Assembly (NCBI GenBank): GCA_045804265.1 | Contig: JBJMNK010000039.1 | Coordinates: forward strand, 1-64,000 | Reading direction: 5' to 3' | Length of the DNA: 64,000 nt | Origin: JABFXC01 sp045804265 | GTDB taxonomy: Bacteria > Gemmatimonadota > Gemmatimonadetes > Gemmatimonadales > Gemmatimonadaceae | Shown: piece by piece, positions 1 through 8,203 of the stretch | Position numbering within the stretch: the stretch's first letter is position 1 | How the letters are laid out: every line of letters begins with the position of its first letter | Notes under the pieces: model-generated | What the model saw: the letters and a program-made list of their open reading frames with translations, nothing else | Databases searched by the model: none | Told to the model about the DNA's origin: nothing | Position numbers and translations under genes: made by a program

Positions 1-54
1 CGGCGACGGTGGGGGCGAGCATTGCGCAGATCGCAACCCTGGCGAGGCGACGGC

Positions 55-909
55 TCATGGAGACCTCGGTGCGGGCGAGTGTGGTCGGACTGGCCTCGAG
101 GCGCGCCGCGACACGTCAGGCTGCGGCGCGTGTATCCCCTCAGTGGCTCGGCAGCCGTCTTGCCGTGCGACGACGCCGTCCGGCTGCTGCTGCACGTAAC
201 CCGTGACACGGCCCGCCGCGTCACGCTCGAAGACAATCAACGGTGCGATGCCTTCTGGACTGAACGCATCGTCGGACACCGGGAGGAGATGCGCGCCCGG
301 TGCGCCAATGTCGTTCTCGGCGCTCGACGTCGCCATGAGGCCGAACGGTTCCAGATGCACGTCGTCGATGAAACCGTCCCCACGATCGTACCGGCCGACA
401 AAGGCGCGGAGCGCCACGGTGTCCAACGCGATTGTCGTCGGCGAACGCGGGGTCCACGTCTGGGCGTGTTGCCGCACGCGCCACGCCCCTTCGCCCCACA
501 CGAACACGTCGACGCCGCGGGACGTGAACGTGTTGGTGTGGCCCGCGAACGTGCGGCTGTCCGTGAGCCGGTACTCCGCCGTGGCGGCGGGGCCGTTGGC
601 CCAGACGCGGACGCTGTCGACAGCGTAGCCCAGTGTGACGGTCGCTGGTAGTCGCGCAGCTGCGCCAAGGAGTTGTCGCTTGGTGTACACCGCGCCCGAC
701 GTGACCGAGACCCACCGCAGGCTGTCGCTGAGCAGCGTGCCAAGCGTGGCGGAGTCCCGGCGCGCGATTGCGTCGAAGGTCGCATGGAGGCGCCCCGCCA
801 CGACGGTCGGCGCTTCGGCGTTCGATGCCGAGGGAAGCGTAGCGCGAGCCGGGTAACAGCCGGCCAGGACCGCCGATCCAAGGACGCTGATGACGAGTGC
901 GCGATGCAT
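55..909 (-). CDS. SnoaL/DUF4440-like lipoprotein
   Basis: 284-residue protein whose first 18 residues form a lipoprotein signal peptide ending in the lipobox LAGC (Cys18), so it is probably anchored to a membrane outside the cytoplasm. The middle (about residues 35-150) has the layout of an NTF2-like/DUF4440 domain: helix with FDAIARRDSATLGTLLSD, then strand-rich sequence ending RGVDVFVWGEGAWRV. A second strand-rich segment with VGRYDRGDGFIDDV follows and resembles the DUF3471 type. Such proteins bind small ligands or are uncharacterised, and no catalytic residues can be named. The last 35 residues are Pro/Arg-rich and look unlike the fold, so a frameshift close to the end is possible. Confidence 0.7.
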   Translation of the reverse strand: MHRALVISVLGSAVLAGCYPARATLPSASNAEAPTVVAGRLHATFDAIARRDSATLGTLLSDSLRWVSVTSGAVYTKRQLLGAAARLPATVTLGYAVDSVRVWANGPAATAEYRLTDSRTFAGHTNTFTSRGVDVFVWGEGAWRVRQHAQTWTPRSPTTIALDTVALRAFVGRYDRGDGFIDDVHLEPFGLMATSSAENDIGAPGAHLLPVSDDAFSPEGIAPLIVFERDAAGRVTGYVQQQPDGVVARQDGCRATEGIHAPQPDVSRRASRPVRPHSPAPRSP

Positions 910-1291
910 GCGACGGTGATTGTCGGAGTGATCGTTGGCGCGCCGTCAGGCACCCGGACGCGGCTGCCGGCATCTCGTGTCGCAGACATCACGACACCGC
1001 ACGGCCGGCGGCGCTGATAATGAACCGGGGCGGTCCGCTTGGCCAGCGCGAGCGGAGCGGCAAGGCGCCGCACGGCGCTCTTGGACGATGCGCGACACCG
1101 CGTCGCACGTTAGGCGGTACGGCCTACGGTGGGGCGCCACATCACGTCTGAGTTCTCGCGCAGTCAGGGGAGCCGAACCGCGCTGCAAGCCTGCTAACGG
1201 ATCCGCCTAACGGAATCCTTCTTATGTCGGCGCGCGCCGTGCTTGCACCCCGTGGGGCGCTCCAACGGTTGAGAGGAAGAGTGCCGCTTGG
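910..1291. other. gene-poor spacer with octamer hairpin
   Basis: No convincing gene. It contains one octamer CGTTAGGC at 1108-1115, a near match (GCTAACG, 1193-1199) and GCCTAACG at 1205-1212. The spacer lies between the promoter side of the lipoprotein gene and the 3' end of the methyltransferase gene. Confidence 0.6.
1108..1128. repeat. octamer-based hairpin with one bulged base
   Basis: CGTTAGGC is followed after GGTACG by GCCTACG. The two arms pair completely except for one extra T in the left arm, giving a small stem with a single unpaired base. It lies in non-coding DNA; function unknown. Confidence 0.5.
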
Positions 1292-2950
1292 TCAGCGAAG
1301 AAGCTCTAACGCGAGAACGTAGCTCAACTTCGGCGGAACGGCGTTTCCGATGATTACCGCTAACCTGCTGTGCGCTTGGAGCGCCGGTGAGAAGTCGAAG
1401 AAGTCTGGGATCATCTGCAGCCTCGCGGCCTCGTGCGGTGTAATTGTGCGTCGACACCCGGGGTGGACGAAGCGTCCCCGACCCATGGTCTCGAACCCCC
1501 CAGTGATGGTCGGCGCCGGTCGATCCCACCACATCCGGCCATACACGCTCTTGTAGGAATGCTCCTTCGTTCGATGGCAGTCGGGGCGCTCCGAGTCGGG
1601 CAGATTGTGCGCATCGTGGTCGAACAGCCAGTCGATGCGTTCCTGTGTGCGTGCTGTTGCGCGCGACGACGTATCGAAAGCGGTCCATGGGCCCATCCCG
1701 CCGTCCAGGTCCTTGATTGCCCACTCCACCGTGCGTCGGTCGGTGCGGTACTTGGCGATCATGGCGTCCACGGCTTCGAGCGGCTTCTCCACGTGCCCGC
1801 GGCCCTTCCGGCGCACCGCGAGGAGTACGTGCCGCCGTCGCGTCTGCGGCACCCCGATCTCCTGCAGTGATACGACGCCTTCAACAACTTCATACCCGAG
1901 CTGCACGAGCGCGTCGGTCGTCCTCTGAACGACATTACCCTTGTCGTGGCGCACGGCGGTAACATTCTCGACAATGATCCATCGCGGTGTGAAGACCTTG
2001 GCGAAGCGCGCGACGCGAAGATAGAGCTCGTTACGCGGATCGGCGCGGCGGGTCGAGTTGTTCAGGTCCGAATGGCCTTGGCATGGCGGCCCCGCGACCG
2101 CAAGGTCGACGCGCCCAATTCGTCGACGCATCGCCCGTTCGCCACGCGTGCACTTCCTTCGCAGGGCATACTTCGCGAGCTCGGCGCCCAAGTCGCGGGG
2201 CTTCGCGCGCGCGCCACGCAGACCAAAATTCTTCGCGTACACGCCAATGGCCAACGCGTCGATTTCTAGGGCTGCCGCCGCCTCGAAGCGTAACCCTAGC
2301 GCTCGACAGGCCTCAGCGATCCCGACGGACATCGCGCCGCAGCCGCTGAACAGATCTGCCACGCGGATCGACTCCCCATCACCTACGGCCGGTGATGTTG
2401 TAGAGCGCAGGAATGCGAGGTCCGCGGCGGCGCGGAGGTCTGTCGGCGGCGACGCAGGGTTTGGCCAGATGCCGACGACTGTCGTCACTGCCGGCTCACC
2501 GGCGCGATTCCGTTGCACCGTTCTCGAGATCACACCCGATTCTGCGTCGAGCTGGTACGTCTCGGGCGCCTCCCCAGCCCGACCCGCCGCCGGAGTGGCG
2601 AGTGCGTCCAGTTGCAAGTCACCGACCTCACCCCGCGGCAACTGCACGCATTCGTGCGCGACTTCTGAGGGATCGCTTAGCGGTACGCGATCGAGCGGGT
2701 GCTCTTCGGCGACACAACCCGGATCTGCCACCACGCTCGCCCACTTTCGCTCGGGCTCGCAGACTGCCGCCAGCCCACCCCGGGGGTGCAGCTCTGGGTC
2801 GGACGGGGAAGCGGTCCGGTCGACTAGTTCTTTGAGAGGCGGGGGTAGAAAAGAACTCACGCCGTGATAGCGAGTAACAGGGAAGACCGAAGAAGACCCG
2901 TCGAGCACCGGATCGCACGGGCGGCAGCACTCCCGTAAGATGGCGTCCAT
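1292..2950 (-). CDS. C5-cytosine DNA methyltransferase
   Basis: Transfers methyl from S-adenosylmethionine to cytosine C5 in DNA. The catalytic part lies at about 2370-1292 and shows the family motifs in order: DLFSGCGAMSVG (motif I, SAM), GPPCQGHS (motif IV, catalytic Cys), IVENV (motif VI), GVPQTRRRHVLLAV (motif VIII) and IIGNAVPP (motif X). The start is uncertain. The frame is open to 3316. I use the ATG at 2950, but a GTG at 2488 would give about 398 residues, the normal size for the family, and the sequence upstream of it is Pro/Ser/Cys-rich and unlike a known domain. The gene is divergent from the HTH-GHKL operon. A Vsr gene in the same cluster fits repair of deaminated 5-methylcytosine at this enzyme's site. 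Confidence 0.88.
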   Translation of the reverse strand: MDAILRECCRPCDPVLDGSSSVFPVTRYHGVSSFLPPPLKELVDRTASPSDPELHPRGGLAAVCEPERKWASVVADPGCVAEEHPLDRVPLSDPSEVAHECVQLPRGEVGDLQLDALATPAAGRAGEAPETYQLDAESGVISRTVQRNRAGEPAVTTVVGIWPNPASPPTDLRAAADLAFLRSTTSPAVGDGESIRVADLFSGCGAMSVGIAEACRALGLRFEAAAALEIDALAIGVYAKNFGLRGARAKPRDLGAELAKYALRRKCTRGERAMRRRIGRVDLAVAGPPCQGHSDLNNSTRRADPRNELYLRVARFAKVFTPRWIIVENVTAVRHDKGNVVQRTTDALVQLGYEVVEGVVSLQEIGVPQTRRRHVLLAVRRKGRGHVEKPLEAVDAMIAKYRTDRRTVEWAIKDLDGGMGPWTAFDTSSRATARTQERIDWLFDHDAHNLPDSERPDCHRTKEHSYKSVYGRMWWDRPAPTITGGFETMGRGRFVHPGCRRTITPHEAARLQMIPDFFDFSPALQAHSRLAVIIGNAVPPKLSYVLALELLR

Positions 2951-3487
2951 CCAGCGCGTTGACTTGTGGTCTGATTCGCTTGTGGCAAGTCGACTTCGAG
3001 TCGGCGGTGAGCTCAGACGGGCGCCGGAGTCACAGACCGAGGCGCCGCAAGCGACAAGGCGCCGCGCCGGCCTCGCGGTCGGGCACAGCGCCTCGCGTGC
3101 GCCCAAGATACGCGTCGAGCCCCGCCCTGCCAAGACTTCTCGATCCTTCTGCGGGATCTGGCCGAGCTCTCCTAGGGATTTCTGGCCCGCGCAAGGTGCG
3201 GTATCGCATCCACGCGATACGGTCTCTGGCATGCAAAGTACGGCACGCTCATCGTCGGAGGCCGCCGCAGGCAAAACCGGGTAGTGTCGCGAACCCAAAG
3301 TGTGCCTAGGTAACATGTTGACACCGTCATGTCCGGCGTGCCCTCGGCCAGGGTCCGCTATTTACACCCCTTTACGCGTCGAGGATCGCGCGAGCAGGGA
3401 TTCTGCGAATTTACCCTTGCGCCGGGCGCAGTAGTAAATATTTTGTCGCGGTCAGCACCGTTCTAGTTTACGCTCCGCGAAGGAGGG
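2951..3487. promoter_or_regulatory. divergent control region of the island
   Basis: Space between the methyltransferase gene (minus) and the HTH-GHKL operon (plus). Its right part (about 3355-3475) is much richer in A+T than the flanks and contains TTTAC/GTAAA elements, including ATTTAC at 3410 facing GTAAAT at about 3433 around a GC-rich centre. This would suit binding by the HTH protein encoded just downstream. A TTGACA at 3318 has no matching -10 box. The strong AAGGAGGG at 3480-3487 abuts the ATG at 3488, so the GTG at 3491 could be the true start. Confidence 0.35.
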
Positions 3488-5731
3488 ATGGTGGGATCGA
3501 TCGTAGAAGAAGAGTCGCTGCCGGACGACGTGAGGGACGGGTTCGGCGAGCGGCTGCTGCGCGCCCTCGAGCAGTCGCGGATCAGCCGTGCGGAGCTGGC
3601 GCGGCGCTTGGGTGTAACGGCTCCAGCCGTGTCGCACTGGCTGCGCGGAATTCGGAGGCCGCCGGAAGAGATGGCGACGAAAATCGCGCGCATCACCAAG
3701 GTAGAGCTCGGCTGGTTGATAGGTGCGTCAGTATCGGCAAGCGACGGCCCGACCGGGCAAGAGCGTGCAGATCAGGAAGCGGGGTTCCAGCGCGCTCCCG
3801 AAGCGCCTGTCACTCTATTGTGGAGTTTTCGACCGGCGCCTCTCGACGGCCGCGACTTCGGGAACGCCGGCGTCTACGCGACACCGCAGAGCGTGCGGAG
3901 TATGATTCGCGAGGCGCTGCAGAACTCCGGCGACGCGCGTCGCCAGGGGAGCGAGGTGTTCGTTCGGGTTCGCGTGATCGAGCTCCCGTCGGGGTCGGAA
4001 CGTCGCAGGAGGTTTCTGAACGCGCTGGGATACGAGCGAGGATTGCTTCCACACCTCGACTCCGCAACTGCCGACACCGACTTCGACAACAAGATCGCGA
4101 CAAAATTACGCGGCGGCCTCAAGGTGCTGAAACACGGCACGCTCGTGCTCGTGGCCGTGGATGATTACGGCACCAAGGGTCTGCAGGGCGGGGAACACGA
4201 CAGCAAGAGTCCGTTCGCGGCGCTCACGCGCGACAACCTCAATTCCCAGAAAGCGGCGAAGGCTACCGCCGGTGGCGCATTCGGGCTCGGCAGCAAGACC
4301 TTCTGGGCCTGCAGCCAGATCTCGACTGTGCTGTTCGCCTCGAAGGTCGTGGGCGAAGACCCCGGCAGGGTTCGCGTGATCGGTAAGTCGGATCTCGGGT
4401 GGCATTCTCTTGCCGCCCCGGACGAGAACGCGGCGGAGCAGCCGGCCGCGGAGTTTGCGGGGCCGGGATGGCTCGGCGAGCCGCATGGAGACGACCAGCT
4501 GAGGTCCGTACACTCTGTCCGCGTGCCGGACGACGACTCCCTCCTGGATTCGCTCTTCTTGCGCAGAGACCCACCGCCCCGGGAGTTCCGAGGGGGGTCG
4601 TCCGGCACCAGCGTCTTGGTGGTCGCCTTTCACGACCCCAAGGAGGAAGCGGCGGCCAACACGGCGCGACTGGCGGAGCAGGTGGCGGAAGCGGCGGCCA
4701 CGAGTTTCTGGCCCGCGATGCTGAGCAGCCAGCTCTCCGTGCTCGTCGAGCGGTACGTCGGCGACGAGGACGCGCCAGCGTCGCGTGTCCGCGTCGATCC
4801 ACGCACCTACGTGCCTGCGCTGTGCGATGCCTACGAGAAGTACGTCGCCGGGGACGTGAAGGAGCGACTGGACGAGACCGGCGACGTGGTCATCGTCCCG
4901 ATCCCAGTCACTGTTCCCGCCACGCGGGAAGCGGCGAGGCGGATGGTCGAGCACTCGGAAGTGCAGTCCGAGTGTCGACTGGTGGTGCGATTAGCGGAGA
5001 CGGACGAGACCGCGAGCGACGCACGACTCAATCACGTCGGGTACACGCGTGGCCGAGGCATGATCACGCGGTACACTTCCAAGAGCAACGTCGTCGTCGG
5101 CGCGAGACCATTTCATGCCATGCTCCTCGCGGGCACGTTTGTCGGGGACGGACTCCCGGAGGTCGCTGCAGAGCAGTTCCTGCGACTCGCCGAACCGCCG
5201 GCGCACGACACGTGGGAATTCAACGACGATTTGCGCGAGCTCTATTCGCGAGGGGCCGGGCTCCGCATCAAAGAGTTGCACGAGCGTGTCACTGCCGCGC
5301 TGCAGCAGGTGCTCCTCCCGACGCCGTCTCAGGAGCGGCGCGGACCCGAGGCACTGCGGAAGCTGCTCCAGCTCCGGACCGCGTCGCGTGTGCGCGAACA
5401 CGTTGCCGCGCGCCTCCGGCGCGTCGACGCGCGCCTCGGCTCCGATGGTGCTTGGCACGTGCGTGCCGAGGTCGTGATCGACCCCTCGCCGAAGCAGCTT
5501 CGCATCACGCCGCGGCTCTCGTTCCAGGTGGAAGGCGGGAGCCCAGTACCCATCAGCTGGCTCTCGCTACGCTCCCTCGACCCGCGCGTCGCGACGGAGG
5601 ACGGCGGGTTCCAAGTGGCGCCGAAGACAAAAGGGTTCACGTTTGAGGGCGCGAGCGACCTCTTGAGCCACATTGCAGATGCGGCGGAATGCGGTGCGCA
5701 ACTGGATCTCCTCACCAAAGTCGGGGGATAG
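3488..5731 (+). CDS. HTH-GHKL ATPase of a defence-type operon
   Basis: 747 residues. Residues about 22-70 form an XRE/Cro helix-turn-helix (SRAELARRLGVTAPAVSHWL). A GHKL (Hsp90/MutL-type) ATPase follows: N box REALQNSGDA (141-150), G1 box VDDYGTKGL (224-232) and glycine lid GGAFGLGSK (262-270). The remaining 470 residues are not recognised. GHKL ATPases open and close like clamps on ATP binding, and many act in restriction or defence. The HTH may make this protein its own regulator or place it on DNA. It is the first gene of a seven-gene operon; the next gene starts one base after its stop. The fusion of an XRE domain to a GHKL module is the odd feature. Confidence 0.82.
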   Translation: MVGSIVEEESLPDDVRDGFGERLLRALEQSRISRAELARRLGVTAPAVSHWLRGIRRPPEEMATKIARITKVELGWLIGASVSASDGPTGQERADQEAGFQRAPEAPVTLLWSFRPAPLDGRDFGNAGVYATPQSVRSMIREALQNSGDARRQGSEVFVRVRVIELPSGSERRRRFLNALGYERGLLPHLDSATADTDFDNKIATKLRGGLKVLKHGTLVLVAVDDYGTKGLQGGEHDSKSPFAALTRDNLNSQKAAKATAGGAFGLGSKTFWACSQISTVLFASKVVGEDPGRVRVIGKSDLGWHSLAAPDENAAEQPAAEFAGPGWLGEPHGDDQLRSVHSVRVPDDDSLLDSLFLRRDPPPREFRGGSSGTSVLVVAFHDPKEEAAANTARLAEQVAEAAATSFWPAMLSSQLSVLVERYVGDEDAPASRVRVDPRTYVPALCDAYEKYVAGDVKERLDETGDVVIVPIPVTVPATREAARRMVEHSEVQSECRLVVRLAETDETASDARLNHVGYTRGRGMITRYTSKSNVVVGARPFHAMLLAGTFVGDGLPEVAAEQFLRLAEPPAHDTWEFNDDLRELYSRGAGLRIKELHERVTAALQQVLLPTPSQERRGPEALRKLLQLRTASRVREHVAARLRRVDARLGSDGAWHVRAEVVIDPSPKQLRITPRLSFQVEGGSPVPISWLSLRSLDPRVATEDGGFQVAPKTKGFTFEGASDLLSHIADAAECGAQLDLLTKVGG

Positions 5732-5732
5732 C

Positions 5733-6803
5733 ATGCCGAAGGCCGTCAAACTGAGTCCGTACCAACTGTCCGATGAGCTGGAGCTGTTGGCGACCGACTT
5801 CGTCGACCCCTCCTCTGGTGGGCGCGAGTTCGATGTCCCTGCGCTGCTGGGAGAGGCCGACGACACCGAGTTTGGCCCCAAGGTCTACGACCTCGCTCGA
5901 GAAGGGACCGCGTGGGAAAAGCTCACGGTCGGTCTCCGCGCGGAGCTGAGCGCCGGCGAGTTGGAACGAATCCTCCCTCCCACGTCGGCCCTCGAGCGCG
6001 ACACGAAGCTGGTCGTGTCGGTCCGCTGTCCAACCACGCGGCTTCGCCACGGCGTTCGCCTGCAGGCGGTCGCGGCGGGCTGCTGGGAGGGCTGCGTGAC
6101 GGTACAGCGCGCCGATGTCGCGGGTGCGCTTGAGCTCCGGCCGGTACTCGTGCGACGCACAAGCCTGCCTGACGTCGCCGGAGACGGCGCTGGTGTGGCG
6201 CGCCATGCCGGTGCTGTCATCGCGCGGGGTGCGTCGATCCAGCTGCGCCTCGATGCACCGTCCGACTTCGCGCACGGAAACTTCAAGATCCTCTGGGAGG
6301 ACTTCCGACAGTCCGTGAACGAGTGGCGGCGCGAACACGCATCCGACCTCTATCAACTGGAACCCTACACGCGCGAACCTGTGCTCTACCTCAACGCGCG
6401 CTACGCGCAGGTGCACCACGTCCTGGAGAGCAGGGCACGCACGGGGGCGGATGCGGTGCTGCGCGACACGATCGCCGCGCTCATCGCGCAATCGGTCTGG
6501 ATCCAACTCGGCGTCGCGGCCATGGGCGCCGCGAGGACGGACGATTCTGGCGAGTATACTGACCTGCCGCACGAGGGGTGGAAGCGCGACGCGCTCATAG
6601 AGCTTCTGCCTCGGCTCTATCCCGAGGTCGATGATGATGGCCGGTTGCAGCGTGCCGCCAGCGACTTTCGTGACGCAGGCGGGATTGGGGCATTCGTCTC
6701 ACGTCTCGGTACTGTGGCGCAGGACGTCGTCGGTACGTGGCGACTCGTGGAGTCGGCCGTTCGCGCCGGAGAGGCAGGCCGCGATGGGGAGGCCGTGGCA
6801 TGA
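5733..6803 (+). CDS. unknown protein of the GHKL/Vsr operon
   Basis: 356 residues starting at the ATG one base after the previous stop. I do not recognise a family. It has no signal peptide or membrane segment. The N-terminal 180 residues are rich in strand-forming Val/Leu/Arg, and the C-terminal half is helical and charged (SVNEWRREHASDLYQLEPYTREPVLYLNAR is followed by several predicted helices). The operon position, with ATGA overlap to the next gene, implies it works with the GHKL ATPase and the DUF6339-like protein. It has no nuclease signature I can point to. Confidence 0.75.
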   Translation: MPKAVKLSPYQLSDELELLATDFVDPSSGGREFDVPALLGEADDTEFGPKVYDLAREGTAWEKLTVGLRAELSAGELERILPPTSALERDTKLVVSVRCPTTRLRHGVRLQAVAAGCWEGCVTVQRADVAGALELRPVLVRRTSLPDVAGDGAGVARHAGAVIARGASIQLRLDAPSDFAHGNFKILWEDFRQSVNEWRREHASDLYQLEPYTREPVLYLNARYAQVHHVLESRARTGADAVLRDTIAALIAQSVWIQLGVAAMGAARTDDSGEYTDLPHEGWKRDALIELLPRLYPEVDDDGRLQRAASDFRDAGGIGAFVSRLGTVAQDVVGTWRLVESAVRAGEAGRDGEAVA

Positions 6804-7681
6804 CCAGAACGCCCCTCATGCGCGTGCCGTCGCTCGAGAGCGCGAAGGCGCTCGTCCACGAGTTTTTATCGACTGGACGCCGACCCGACTGGGCGCGGGA
6901 GGCGGAGGCCACGAGTCACGAAATCGATCTGGACCTGGTCCGCACGCTCTTCCGCCATGCCATGGAGCAGTACGATGCGCGGAGGATCGACGCCTTCGTG
7001 GCACCGCGCCTCCACTGTGCCCTTCGGCTGCCCCGGCGCGTCGCCTACGACCGAGGCGTGTGGACCTGGCTCGCCGTGGAGTGCGACGACTTCATTCGAT
7101 TCCGCTTCGACCCGCCCGTCGGGGCCGCAGAATCCGACGACGAGGACGTCTCCGACGCCGGCATCCACCATTGGCGGTACGATGGCGAGATCCTTCGGAA
7201 CGGCGTCGCGCGCCTCTGGTGGGGCGCGGAACTCGTCCGGAACGGCCCGAGCTACGCGTACGTGCCACACGTTTTTCGGAGCGTCAAGACCGCCGAATAC
7301 GCGCTCGAACTGGTGTACTCGTGGCACCGCCCAGCCGCGATCGCCTTCACGCGCGTCGCCGCCGGCATCGACGGCGCACCAAGCCTGCCCGAGCGTCACA
7401 TGAAGGAACTCAGCAAACGGCTTCGTGTGCAGCTCGCACTGCGCGCGGCCGAGGCAGTGGGGGCCGACGGTGACGAAATCGAGACGGACGAGTTCGATAT
7501 CGATTGGGCACGTCATCGACCGGCCTGGGCAGACTTGCGCACAACGGACGTCGCCATGCTGGAAGGGCCAACGACTGGCGTCGGGTCGCCCGAGGCGATC
7601 GACGAGCTCACGACGTGGTTCCGGCGCATCGCCGACCGCATCGCGGTCCCGGCGGTTCAGTCGGCGAGTGGTCGTACGTGA
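6800..7681 (+). CDS. DUF6339-like protein
   Basis: 293 residues. The ATG overlaps the preceding TGA (ATGA), giving translational coupling. It contains LHCALRLPRRVAYDRGVWTWLA, then FIRFRF and RLWWGAELVRNGPSYAYV. From memory these match DUF6339 proteins, which are often encoded beside Vsr and cytosine methylase genes; this is recall and not a search result. No catalytic motif is apparent. Its role is unknown, probably as an accessory subunit of the GHKL system. The start is chosen over an upstream in-frame ATG (6737) because that would overlap the preceding gene by 67 bases. Confidence 0.75.
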   Translation: MTRTPLMRVPSLESAKALVHEFLSTGRRPDWAREAEATSHEIDLDLVRTLFRHAMEQYDARRIDAFVAPRLHCALRLPRRVAYDRGVWTWLAVECDDFIRFRFDPPVGAAESDDEDVSDAGIHHWRYDGEILRNGVARLWWGAELVRNGPSYAYVPHVFRSVKTAEYALELVYSWHRPAAIAFTRVAAGIDGAPSLPERHMKELSKRLRVQLALRAAEAVGADGDEIETDEFDIDWARHRPAWADLRTTDVAMLEGPTTGVGSPEAIDELTTWFRRIADRIAVPAVQSASGRT

Positions 7682-8190
7682 CGCCGAGCTCGCCGACCGA
7701 GGGCCCGGCCCGCCCCTCAAGCCCCGCACCCGAGTCCGTCCCGGTCAACCCCGGCCGACCTGTGACGAGCCCCGAGCGATCGCGGCTCATGGGCCGCGTC
7801 CGACAGCGCGGCACGGCACCCGAACTGGCCGTGCGCGCGGCGCTGCGAGACCTAGGCGTGCATTACAGAGTGAACGCTCGGGATCTGCCCGGATCCCCCG
7901 ACGTCGTCAACCGATCGAAGCGATTCGCGATCTTCGTGCACGGGTGCTACTGGCACCGACATCCCAGCTGCCGCCTCACGACGACGCCGGCGACCAACGT
8001 TGCATTCTGGACGCAGAAGTTCGCGCAGAACGAGGCTCGTGACCACCGTAACATCGAGCGACTCCGACTGGCCAGCTTTCAAGTTCACGTCGTGTGGGAG
8101 TGCGAGACGCGCGATGGTGTCACATTGCGGGCCAACCTGCAGCGTTTTCTCTCCCGGTCATCTCACAAGACAGAACCCGAACGTCGCTAG
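7678..8190 (+). CDS. vsr: Vsr very-short-patch repair endonuclease
   Basis: 170 residues from a GTG that overlaps the previous TGA (GTGA). Vsr nicks 5' of a T mispaired with G, the product of 5-methylcytosine deamination, starting short-patch repair. The family pattern is clear: SPERSRLMGRVRQRGTAPEL (residues 31-50), DLPGSPDVV (69-77; Asp75 is the metal ligand), FVHGCYWHRH (86-95, catalytic His) and VWECE near the C-terminus. The 30-residue Pro/Ser-rich N-terminal extension is unusual and may be a linker or a start artefact. It pairs functionally with the divergent C5 methylase at 1.3-3.0 kb. Confidence 0.92.
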   Translation: MTPSSPTEGPARPSSPAPESVPVNPGRPVTSPERSRLMGRVRQRGTAPELAVRAALRDLGVHYRVNARDLPGSPDVVNRSKRFAIFVHGCYWHRHPSCRLTTTPATNVAFWTQKFAQNEARDHRNIERLRLASFQVHVVWECETRDGVTLRANLQRFLSRSSHKTEPERR

Positions 8191-8203
8191 AGGCGAGACT
8201 CCG

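Noticed and set aside
3318..3323. TTGACA as a -35 box
   Set aside because: No -10-like hexamer at 16-18 bases; direction and gene assignment unclear.
8000..8203. N-terminal extension of the GHKL-nuclease gene inside vsr
   Set aside because: It would overlap vsr by 190 bases and lacks domain sense; the ATG at 8204 starts right before the GHKL fold.
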